Shown here in pieces: positions 26,125 to 33,298 of a stretch of 55,256 bases of DNA (position 1 is the first letter of the stretch; every line of letters starts with the position of its first letter). Below the pieces are notes generated by a model, which worked only from the letters and a program-made list of their open reading frames with translations, searched no databases and was not told where the DNA came from. A program made the translations under genes and the position numbers. This stretch comes from JBEKTY01 sp049515555 (GTDB taxonomy: Bacteria; Planctomycetota; Planctomycetia; Pirellulales; Thermoguttaceae). The stretch lies in NCBI GenBank assembly GCA_049515555.1, contig JBEKTY010000032.1:1-55256 (forward strand), in the 5' to 3' direction.

Positions 26125-27263
26125 CACGATACCCTCGCCTTCTCGTGGCCTCCGCCGAAGGGGACAGTCCCATTTTCGGGCTGTCCGGAGGGACCGCCGG
26201 ACGAAAACTGGGACAGTCCCCGCGCCCCGTCCGTCAGCCAGGCCCGATCGCCGTCGTAAGGGATGCCGATCTTGTCCAAGAGCGGCTCGACGGGCACCGT
26301 GTGCCCCTGGATGCCGACCAGGTCGTAGGGGTCCCAGCCCAGCAGCAGCCCTGCCAGCTCGGTGTAGGAAAGCGTGGGGATGCCGTACTCCTTGCCGGTC
26401 AGTTCCTTGATGGCCCACTGTTCCTTGTCGAGAAACACGTTGCAGCCCGGGCAGTTGGTGAGAATGAGGTCCGGCCGGTAGGGTTCCATGCTGGCGAGCT
26501 TCTTGAGCACGCAGGCCATGGTGTAGCCGCGATTGGGCCGGATCATGCACTGCCGGAAGCCCATGCCGCAACAGTGGCGGCGTTCGGGGTAGTCCACGGT
26601 CTGGCCGCCCCAGGCGCGGATCAGCCCGGCGAGCACGTCGCAGTAATCCGCGCCGCCCACGGCCCGCTCCGGAAAGACCTTGTTGTAGTGGCAGCCCACG
26701 TGGTCCACCACCCGCAACGGCCGCCCGGTGCGATGATCCACCAGCCGGTGCTTGAGGAACGATTCGGCCAGCGTGTCACGATAGCGGTAAATGATGTCGC
26801 TGGCATGCACCACATGCTTGGGGATTTGCAGCCTTCGCCCGCAGGCCTCCTGCAGCCAGCGGTCCACTTTTTCCTCCAGCCCCGGCTCCTCGTGATACAT
26901 CTCCAGGCATTCCGAGTGAATGGCGAAGGAGGTGACGCAGGCGGTGGTGATGTTCTGGAAGCCCAATTCCGCAGCCAGCGACCAGATTCGGGCGACCACC
27001 AGGAGCGTGCTTTCGAAGGCCATCATGTCGCCGTGCGTGGTGATGCCCGTGCAGCAGGTGCATTGCGAGGCGGGCCGGGCCGAGGCCAGCCCCCAGTGCA
27101 GCCCCAAGAGGTCGTAGATCCGCGTGATCAGCACCTCGGTGGCCGGATTTATCACCCCCAGGATACAGCTCGTCGTCAGATAGAAATCATCGGCCGGGAT
27201 TTCCTTGACGGTCTTGAGCGGTTTGGCCGTCTCGGCCGTGGCGGCGAGCGGGACTCTTTCCAT
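26124..27263 (-). CDS. HdrB-like subunit with CCG (cysteine-rich) domains
   Basis: Heterodisulfide-reductase B type protein; the family carries non-cubane iron-sulfur centres in CX31-39CCX35-36CXXC (CCG) domains. The second CCG domain is complete: Cys191, Cys231-Cys232 (RRHCCGMGF) and Cys271/Cys274 (TNCPGC). The first is altered: TSCILG (Cys33), CTCC (Cys68, Cys70-71) and TACVTSF lack the final CXXC pair. So only one canonical site is expected, and the first may be structural. Residues about 348-368 of the 379 are encoded by an inverted repeat (26161-26220) and read SQFSSGGPSGQPENGTVPFG, a low-complexity tail unlike HdrB. Four bases separate it from the HdrC-like gene and it overlaps the HdrA-like gene by four. 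Confidence 0.88.
   Translation of the reverse strand: MERVPLAATAETAKPLKTVKEIPADDFYLTTSCILGVINPATEVLITRIYDLLGLHWGLASARPASQCTCCTGITTHGDMMAFESTLLVVARIWSLAAELGFQNITTACVTSFAIHSECLEMYHEEPGLEEKVDRWLQEACGRRLQIPKHVVHASDIIYRYRDTLAESFLKHRLVDHRTGRPLRVVDHVGCHYNKVFPERAVGGADYCDVLAGLIRAWGGQTVDYPERRHCCGMGFRQCMIRPNRGYTMACVLKKLASMEPYRPDLILTNCPGCNVFLDKEQWAIKELTGKEYGIPTLSYTELAGLLLGWDPYDLVGIQGHTVPVEPLLDKIGIPYDGDRAWLTDGARGLSQFSSGGPSGQPENGTVPFGGGHEKARVS
26161..26220. repeat. Inverted repeat (GGGACAGTCCC family) within the 3' end of the hdrB-like gene
   Basis: GGGACAGTCCCATTTTCG at the left and CGAAAACTGGGACAGTCCC at the right are near-complements around a GTCCGG-rich centre. It lies wholly inside the coding frame and replaces or extends the C-terminus of the HdrB-like protein. 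Confidence 0.8.
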
Positions 27264-27267
27264 CGTG

Positions 27268-28194
27268 TCATCCTTCGCTGCGGACCTTGTCGTAGTACTC
27301 GTCGATGGTCAGGCCTGCGCCGGCCGCATGCGACACGGCGTACTTCTCGAGCTGCTGCCAGAGGACGAGCGTTCCGCCCCATTGCACGCAGCGGCGGAGC
27401 TCGGCCAAGGTCTCGGGATTGACCTTTTTCCCGCCAAACTCGCCGCGGGCATCGGGCGTGGCGCCCAGCCGCCGCATCTGCGGCTCCACCTCGGCCCAGT
27501 AGCGGGCGTAGCGCGGCCCGAAGTCGGGATGACCCGCCGCGCTGGCGTTGCGAAAATACAGGCTGAAGGCCCGGTTCCAGAAATTGGCGCCCCACAGGTG
27601 CCGGCAGGCGTACTGCTGCCGGCCCCGCACGCTGGCCAGGTGGTAGCCCTTGAGCTGACTGAGAAAGCGCAGCGAGGAGACCAACCCCATGAGGTTGTTC
27701 TCCCGCGGACACTTGGGTTTGCACGAGCCGCACTGCCCGCAGTACCACAAAACGTCGGCTTGCAGCAGCTCGATCAAGCGCCCCTCGTCGCGCGACAAGG
27801 CCACGTCGACGATCGTTCGCGGGTTGTAGTCTTCGTAATACTGCGCCGCCGGGCATTGCGAGGTGCACACGCCGCAGTACAGACAGCTCTTCAGGGCGTG
27901 CCGGGCCACGATGTGATTGTCGAGCCACCACACGCAGGACTGCCGCCGGGCCTCGTCGTACCAGGCCTGCATCTCCGGCGGCGGAACCTGCCGCACCAGC
28001 CGCTCCACCTCGCGCCGGTCCTTCTCCCGCTCGAAAGCCGTGCCGCACAGCCGTTGCACGTTGGGGAAGTACGTCCCGGCCTCTGTCGCGCGGCATTCGT
28101 CCCGCAACGTATCGTAGGTGCAGCACAGATCGGCGTCCGATACGTGCTGCAGCTCCTCGTGCCCTTGCGCGAGATACTCTTCGTGAACTGCCAT
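27268..28194 (-). CDS. HdrC-like two-[4Fe-4S] subunit
   Basis: Cytoplasmic electron carrier of the HdrC type. Two ferredoxin motifs are seen, Cys104-107-110-114 (CLYCGVCTSQCP) and Cys152-155-158-162 (CGQCGSCKPKCP), with the spacing usual for HdrC/GlpC. About 90 residues precede the first cluster, longer than in simple HdrC proteins, and include an acidic/basic helical stretch (EREKDRREVERLVRQVPPPE). The C-terminal helical half has no further cysteine motif. The start at 28194 is one base after the stop of the upstream QmoC-like gene. 308 residues. It presumably links the membrane cytochrome b subunit to the HdrB/HdrA-like pair; this is inferred from gene order. Confidence 0.88.
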   Translation of the reverse strand: MAVHEEYLAQGHEELQHVSDADLCCTYDTLRDECRATEAGTYFPNVQRLCGTAFEREKDRREVERLVRQVPPPEMQAWYDEARRQSCVWWLDNHIVARHALKSCLYCGVCTSQCPAAQYYEDYNPRTIVDVALSRDEGRLIELLQADVLWYCGQCGSCKPKCPRENNLMGLVSSLRFLSQLKGYHLASVRGRQQYACRHLWGANFWNRAFSLYFRNASAAGHPDFGPRYARYWAEVEPQMRRLGATPDARGEFGGKKVNPETLAELRRCVQWGGTLVLWQQLEKYAVSHAAGAGLTIDEYYDKVRSEG

Positions 28195-28195
28195 C

Positions 28196-29620
28196 TCACC
28201 GGTTCTCCAGCGCCGCAAGGCAGGCCACGGCTGCGGCGGCCATGCGCTCCCTGGAAGGCAGGGCCAGGCCTGCCTGCGCCAGGCGGCCCTCCGGGCGCCC
28301 GGCGGCTTCAGCCGCGAGCATTGCATCGTACTGCCGGCTTGTCAAGGCCAAGGTGCGGTAGCAGACGTGGGCCAGCTTGGAGTAAGGCGCGGAAACGAAC
28401 AGCACGAAGACGAGGACCAGGTGCAGGAAGTACACCGGGTAAGCCGCCAGCGGCAGGTTCAAGTACCGAAACGTCTCGCACAGCACGCCGCTGATCCCCA
28501 CCGCCAGAAGGTTCGCCAGCAGCAGCCAATCGAAGTAAGTGCTCGGTTCGCCGCGCAGCGTGGCGGTGGAGCGCTTGTAAACGAAGTACGCAGTCCCCAG
28601 GATCATCACCCCGGCCGCGGCGTTGCCCAGGATCTTCAGCGGGTGAAAGGCCGGGAAAGGATACTGGCCGCCGGTGGCGATCGAGAGGGCGGCCACGCCG
28701 GCCAGCCCGGCCAGCCCCAGAAATCCGTAGAACATGCCCAGGTGCGCATAGCGGGCCGGGCGATCTTCGGCACAATCGGAGAAGCGGCGGTGGGCCGCCA
28801 CCTCGGCGACGACCGTACCCAGGGCCCGCAGGAACCTCCCGGGTCTGGCACGCCACGGCGCTTCGCTTTGGTAGGTGCCCCACGCCCGCGCGGCCCCCAC
28901 GGCCAGACCCGCGACCGCCAGTCCGCTGACAGCGGAGAAGAAAACGTTCAGCGGCAGGTGCGGCAACATGCTCGCAAAATGAACCCGGTCGGCGGCGGGC
29001 CGGAAGGTCCCCCCCAGCGCGATGACGCCCAGCACGAACGTCGCCGCCACGGCAAACATCAGCCACCATCGCTGCGGGCGGTTGACGCACCGCGCCACGA
29101 ATCCCGGAAAGGCGAAGTGCTCGACCGCCATTTGCCGGATGGCCCCCATCAGCCGCCCCGGCTTGGCCCCGGAAGGACAACGCGTGGAGCAGTCGCCGCA
29201 GTTGTAGCAGTGCCAGACCGTGGGATCGTCCAGCAGCCGCTCGTGCTGTCCCAACTGAAACAGGTTCATTTGCCGGCGGGGAAACTGGCTATGGTCGCCC
29301 ACGAGGCTGCAATTCGCCGTACAGGTGCCGCACTGCAGACACGCCTGAAGCACGCTCAGGTTGCCCCAGTATGGATCCAAAACCCCTTCCGCCGGACGCT
29401 CTGACGGGACGAGCTTGAATGACCGCTCCGCGAGCACTCCCACCGCTCTGCCATGCAGTCGCCAGCCGAAATCGCGGCCTTGGCTGTCGGCTGGCAAGGA
29501 GCGCCCCGACGGGTCGCCCGAGACGCTGCCGCTCCCTGCGGAGCCTGCCGCTGCGCTGCTCCGGGGGCGGAAAGGCCGCCAGTAGCGCCAACCCGTTGTG
29601 TTGTGGCCTGCCATAGACAT
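28196..29620 (-). CDS. QmoC-like fusion: HdrC ferredoxin domain plus HdrE/NarI-type cytochrome b membrane domain
   Basis: Membrane subunit that should exchange electrons with the quinone pool. Two [4Fe-4S] motifs are at Cys94-97-100-104 (CLQCGTCTANC) and Cys138-141-144-148 (CYNCGDCSTRCP). From about residue 185 a membrane domain of about six segments follows (WWLMFAVAATFVLGVIALG, YPVYFLHLVLVFVLFVSAP). This HdrC-HdrE order is that of QmoC of sulfate reducers. The first 80 residues are a Gly/Ser/Arg-rich leader without family character and contain a short hairpin-forming segment (29461-29495). The start at 29620 has AAAGGG upstream. It is the first gene of the - strand operon, so the promoter should lie within 29621-29740. 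No QmoB, APS reductase or sulfate adenylyltransferase gene is nearby. Confidence 0.88.
   Translation of the reverse strand: MSMAGHNTTGWRYWRPFRPRSSAAAGSAGSGSVSGDPSGRSLPADSQGRDFGWRLHGRAVGVLAERSFKLVPSERPAEGVLDPYWGNLSVLQACLQCGTCTANCSLVGDHSQFPRRQMNLFQLGQHERLLDDPTVWHCYNCGDCSTRCPSGAKPGRLMGAIRQMAVEHFAFPGFVARCVNRPQRWWLMFAVAATFVLGVIALGGTFRPAADRVHFASMLPHLPLNVFFSAVSGLAVAGLAVGAARAWGTYQSEAPWRARPGRFLRALGTVVAEVAAHRRFSDCAEDRPARYAHLGMFYGFLGLAGLAGVAALSIATGGQYPFPAFHPLKILGNAAAGVMILGTAYFVYKRSTATLRGEPSTYFDWLLLANLLAVGISGVLCETFRYLNLPLAAYPVYFLHLVLVFVLFVSAPYSKLAHVCYRTLALTSRQYDAMLAAEAAGRPEGRLAQAGLALPSRERMAAAAVACLAALENR
29461..29495. repeat. Short in-frame hairpin in the leader of the qmoC-like gene
   Basis: GCCAGCCGA (29461-29469) and TCGGCTGGC (29487-29495) are exact complements around a 17-base loop, inside codons for residues about 42-53. 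It may be another dispersed palindrome read as coding sequence. Confidence 0.5.
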
Positions 29621-30107
29621 GGGAACCCTTTGGGCGAGCGGCAGCAGTGTACTGACGGACCAAACTTGCCGGAAGTCCAGAATACCCTATGTTAGCATCT
29701 AGCGTGCCAATTGCTCCTAAACCGCCCCTAAACGAGATTGTTCACCGAGGCTCGTAGTGACCCGATTTATCGGGTCTGAACAGTGTGAACAGGTCAAGGA
29801 CCGCATGAATGCGGTCACTACGAACGATTGGTGAATACTACGGGCTAAGCTGGCCGCCCAATGCCGTGGACCAATCAGCAGCACTGCCACCAACTTATCG
29901 CCCGTGATCCGCGATATATAGCCGGACAATCCGTTATATTTAACGGCTCCCCGTTGCCGGTGATAGCCTTTGGCCAAGTTGCCAGGAACGCTCGAACGGC
30001 TGGATGCTAGACGGAGAATCGGCGCGTCAACTGGAAGGTAGCGCGCCCGTTTGTTAGCATGGGGGGACGAATAGGCCAGGAATCAATAATAAGGCGCGGA
30101 GCGACGC
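29621..30107. other. 487-bp divergent intergenic region
   Basis: No gene supported. It should hold the promoters of the respiratory operon (-) and the operon starting at 30108 (+). It contains a palindromic repeat cluster at 29741-29835 and AT-richer stretches near 29930-29945 (GCGATATATAGCC, CGTTATATTTAACG). No confident promoter pair was recognised. Confidence 0.6.
29741..29835. repeat. Compound palindrome (CGTAGTGACC family)
   Basis: CGTAGTGACC (29753-29762) pairs with GGTCACTACG (29813-29822). The outer TTCACC/GGTGAA also pair. Inside are two smaller hairpins, CCCGATTTATCGGG and CCGCATGAATGCGG. A similar CCCGATTCATCGGGC hairpin occurs near 55179. Confidence 0.85.
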
Positions 30108-32399
30108 ATGTACCGAACGTTTCTCGGTTGCGCGACCGTCTTGCTGGGCGCGGCGGCACTGGCCGGCGCCACGGAACCGCAACTGCCGATGGGCGCCGCG
30201 CCGGCGGCGGTGGCCACGCCCCATTTTCCCAGCCGCGTTCATGCCCTGGTGTGGCGTAACTGGCAGGTGGTCGAGCCGCGGAAGATGGCCGAGGTGCTGG
30301 GCACTTCCGTGGAGAACGTGGCGGCCCTGGCCGCTTCGATGGGTTTGCCCCCGGCGGCCGCCATCCCGCCCCAGATGAAGACCCGCGGCTACATCAGCAT
30401 CCTGCGCCGCAATTGGCACCTGCTTCCCTATGAGCAATTGCTGACGCTGGTGGAGATGTCGCCCGAGCAACTGGCCTACGCGCTCCGCGAGGATGATTTC
30501 CTGTGGATCAAGCTCGGCAGTTTGAAGCCCAGGTGCGAGCGGCTGCGATACGTTCCGCCCGACGCGGCGGCCCGGCGCCGCTCAGCCGAGATCAAACGTT
30601 CGGTCGAGGAGTGTTTTGGCCGTGAGATGGGCGCGGCGGGCGAGCCGCGATTCGATTTCGTCCGCCGGCTTAGCGAACCTTGCCCATCGGTCGCCGAGCA
30701 CAAGCCTGCGGCCTGTTCGCCCGCGTTGCGTTTCATCTATTCCTATTTCGCGGTCTACGGCGATCCCTTGCTCCGGCCGGAGCTGGATCCGTATCCCGAC
30801 GGTTTGCTGCAGCGCTTGGCCGGCGTGGGGGTGAACGGCGTGTGGCTGCACGTCGTTCTGCGCAACATGGCGCCGGGCGGCAAGGATTTTCCGGAGTTCG
30901 GCGCGGGCCATGAGCAGCGTCTGGAAAACCTCCGCCGCCTGGTGGCGCGGGCCAAGCGGCATGGAATTCTGGTCTATCTGTACATGAACGAGCCCCGGGC
31001 GATGCCGCTGGACTTCTTCGCCGGACGGCGGCAGATGGCCGGCGTCCGCGAGGGAGAGCACCAGGCCTTGTGCACGTCGCAGCCGGCGGTTCGCCAGTGG
31101 ATGACCGCGGCCCTGGCCTATGTGTTTCAACAAGTGCCCGGCCTGGGCGGCGTATTCACCATCACCGCTTCGGAGAATCTGACCAATTGCGCTTCGCACG
31201 GCGGATGGAAACAGTGCCCGCGGTGCCAGACCCGCAGCGATGCCGAGATCATCGCCGAGGTCAACGCCGCCATCGAAGCCGGCGTGCATCGCGGCAATCC
31301 CCGGGCGAAAGTGATCGTCTGGGATTGGGGCTGGCGGGGCCACGGCCTGGCGCCGGAGACGATCGCCGCCCTGCCGAAATCCACCTGGCTGATGTCCGTC
31401 AGCGAGTGGGCCGTGCCCATCGAGCGGGGCGGGGTCCGCTCGGCCATCGGCGAATACGCCCTGTCGGTCGTGGGTCCCGGGCCGCGGGCCACGCGGCATT
31501 GGGAGCTTGCCCGGCAGGCGGGCCTGAAAACGGTGGCCAAGGTGCAGTTCAACAATTCATGGGAGCTTTCCGCACTCCCCTATCTGCCCGTCATGGACCT
31601 CGTAGCCGAGAACTGCCGTAACCTGTCGCAAGCGGGCGTGGACGGCATGATGCTCAGTTGGAGCCTGGGAGGCTACCCGTCGCCGAATCTGGAGATCGCC
31701 GAGCGTTTCCAGGGCAGGCCCGTGCCGAGGGTCGACGAGGTGCTCGACGCGGTGGCCGGCGAGCGTTTCGGCCCGCATGGGGCGGCCTTGGCCCGCAAGG
31801 CCTGGACCGCCTTCAGCCGCGCGCTGGGCGAGTATCCCTATGACGGATCGGTGCTTTATCAGTGCCCCGTCCAGATGGGGCCGGCGAACCTGCTGTATCC
31901 CGTGCGAACGGGCTACAACGCGACCATGGTGGGCATTCCTTACGACGACTTGCGCGGTTGGCGCGGTCCTTACCCGGCCGATACGCTGGCCGCTCAGTTC
32001 CAGAAGGTTGCCGAGGGCTGGTTGCCGGGCCTGGCCGCCTTGCGCCTCGCGGTCGAGCGGTCGCCCGCCGGCAAGCGCGCCGAAAACGAGGCCGAATGGC
32101 GGTTGGCGCGGGCCGCGTATCTTCATTTTCAAAGCGTCGCCAATCAGGTACGATTCATCCAGGCCCGCGACGCCCTGGCCGACCAGGCGCAGCGGCTGCC
32201 CGATGCCGAGCGCCGCTTTTGGTTCGGGCAATTGCGGCGGATTGCCGGGGCCGAGAAGGCCCTGGCCCGGGAATTGTTCACGCTTGCCCGCCTCGATTCC
32301 CGCCTCGGGTTCGAGGCCTCCAACCACTATTTCTACCTGCCCTTGGACCTCGTCGAAAAGACCATCAACTGCGACTGGATTCAAAAGGAGACACAATGA
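30108..32399 (+). CDS. Exported TIM-barrel protein, glycoside-hydrolase-like (GH20-like)
   Basis: The 763-residue protein has a short signal peptide (FLGCATVLLGAAALAGA). The region at about 45-140 has two helical repeats, each opening with an RNW motif (VWRNWQVVEPRKMAEVLGTS, LRRNWHLLPYEQLLTLVEM), a feature I associate with uncharacterised planctomycete and lentisphaeral proteins. The centre looks like a TIM barrel: LAGVGVNGVWLHVVLRNMAP, ARAKRHGILVYLYMNEPRAM, GVFTITASENLTNC, KVIVWDWGWRG and AGVDGMMLSWSLGGYPSP. GH20-like or related barrels are the nearest resemblance, but no catalytic pair can be named with confidence. The start at 30108 has GGAG eight bases upstream. Its stop overlaps the ATG of the next gene. 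Confidence 0.6.
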   Translation: MYRTFLGCATVLLGAAALAGATEPQLPMGAAPAAVATPHFPSRVHALVWRNWQVVEPRKMAEVLGTSVENVAALAASMGLPPAAAIPPQMKTRGYISILRRNWHLLPYEQLLTLVEMSPEQLAYALREDDFLWIKLGSLKPRCERLRYVPPDAAARRRSAEIKRSVEECFGREMGAAGEPRFDFVRRLSEPCPSVAEHKPAACSPALRFIYSYFAVYGDPLLRPELDPYPDGLLQRLAGVGVNGVWLHVVLRNMAPGGKDFPEFGAGHEQRLENLRRLVARAKRHGILVYLYMNEPRAMPLDFFAGRRQMAGVREGEHQALCTSQPAVRQWMTAALAYVFQQVPGLGGVFTITASENLTNCASHGGWKQCPRCQTRSDAEIIAEVNAAIEAGVHRGNPRAKVIVWDWGWRGHGLAPETIAALPKSTWLMSVSEWAVPIERGGVRSAIGEYALSVVGPGPRATRHWELARQAGLKTVAKVQFNNSWELSALPYLPVMDLVAENCRNLSQAGVDGMMLSWSLGGYPSPNLEIAERFQGRPVPRVDEVLDAVAGERFGPHGAALARKAWTAFSRALGEYPYDGSVLYQCPVQMGPANLLYPVRTGYNATMVGIPYDDLRGWRGPYPADTLAAQFQKVAEGWLPGLAALRLAVERSPAGKRAENEAEWRLARAAYLHFQSVANQVRFIQARDALADQAQRLPDAERRFWFGQLRRIAGAEKALARELFTLARLDSRLGFEASNHYFYLPLDLVEKTINCDWIQKETQ

Positions 32400-33298
32400 T
32401 TCGCGATTCATTCCGGTACTCGGCGGTGGACCGCCGGCAATTCCTGGGCCGGCTGGCGGGCGGCACGGCCGCCGGCCTGCTCGGCGGCGGCTGGTTGGCC
32501 TCGGTCCCCCGGGCTTCGGCCGCCGCAGCCTGGACCATGCGGCTTTCGTGCTCTTCGATCAACTTCTCCGCGCTGCCCATCGAACAGGCCTGCCAGCGCA
32601 TCGCCGCGCTGGGCTTTCAGGCCATCGACATCTGGTCCGCGCATGCCGGCTGCCCGCACCTGGACGACGTGCAGAAGCGGCTCGGCCCGGCGGGACTGAA
32701 GGACCTGTTGGCACGGCACAAGCTGAAGCTCTACGCCTTCTCGGTCTATGCCGGCGGGTATCCGCGTTACGCGGAGCTGCTGGGCAAGGCCGGCGGCGGC
32801 GTGGCCATCCGCGGCAGCGACGGGGCCTGCAAGCCCGACGAGCTCACCGCGCGGATGAAGGCCTTCCTGGAAGCCCTGAAACCCGAGGCCGAGCTGGCCG
32901 AGAAACACAACAGCTTCCTAGCCATCGAGAACCACGGCGGCTCGCTGCTGTGTTCGCTCGATTCATTCAAGGCCTTCGCCGATTTGAACCGGAACCCTAG
33001 GCTGGGCCTGGCCCTGGCGCCCTATCACTTGCAGGCCATTAAGGCCTCGGTCGAGGAGACCATCGCCGTTGCCGGCCGGCAACTGTTCTTCTTCTATGCC
33101 TGGCAGAATGCGCCCGGCGAGCAGCAGCTTCCGGGCATTGGCCCCACCGATTGTGCGCCCTGGCTGGCGGCCCTGGCGAAGATCGGCTATGGCTGGTACG
33201 TCAACCCGTTCATGCACGGCGAGCCCAAGCCCGACGCCATGAGCGCCGCGCTGGCCAAGTCGTGTCGTTACCTTAGGGAGAAGACCCGTGTTGAATAA
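32396..33298 (+). CDS. Tat-exported xylose-isomerase-like TIM-barrel (AP endonuclease 2 family) protein
   Basis: Probable sugar isomerase/epimerase-like enzyme acting outside the cytoplasm. The start at 32396 follows AAGGAG by five bases and overlaps the preceding stop (ATGA). The Tat signal is DRRQFLGRLAGGTAAGLLGG (from residue 12) with cleavage near RASAA. The barrel begins MRLSCSSINFSALPIEQACQ and shows the typical family pattern AALGFQAIDIW and FLAIENHGGSL; the latter Glu would be a metal ligand. Later positions usually holding Asp/His ligands appear as LALAPYHLQAI and WYVNPFMHGEPKPD, so the metal site seems partly altered (Ala-Pro-Tyr-His instead of Asp-x-x-His). 300 residues. The middle gene of a tightly overlapped operon. 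Confidence 0.8.
   Translation: MIRDSFRYSAVDRRQFLGRLAGGTAAGLLGGGWLASVPRASAAAAWTMRLSCSSINFSALPIEQACQRIAALGFQAIDIWSAHAGCPHLDDVQKRLGPAGLKDLLARHKLKLYAFSVYAGGYPRYAELLGKAGGGVAIRGSDGACKPDELTARMKAFLEALKPEAELAEKHNSFLAIENHGGSLLCSLDSFKAFADLNRNPRLGLALAPYHLQAIKASVEETIAVAGRQLFFFYAWQNAPGEQQLPGIGPTDCAPWLAALAKIGYGWYVNPFMHGEPKPDAMSAALAKSCRYLREKTRVE

Noticed and set aside
20445..29620. Dissimilatory sulfate reduction operon
   Set aside because: QmoC- and HdrA-like subunits are present, but no QmoB, AprAB, Sat or DsrAB; the cluster instead carries a Mo enzyme.
32396..33298. DNA-repair AP endonuclease
   Set aside because: A Tat signal and degenerate metal ligands place it in the exported sugar-isomerase-like group.
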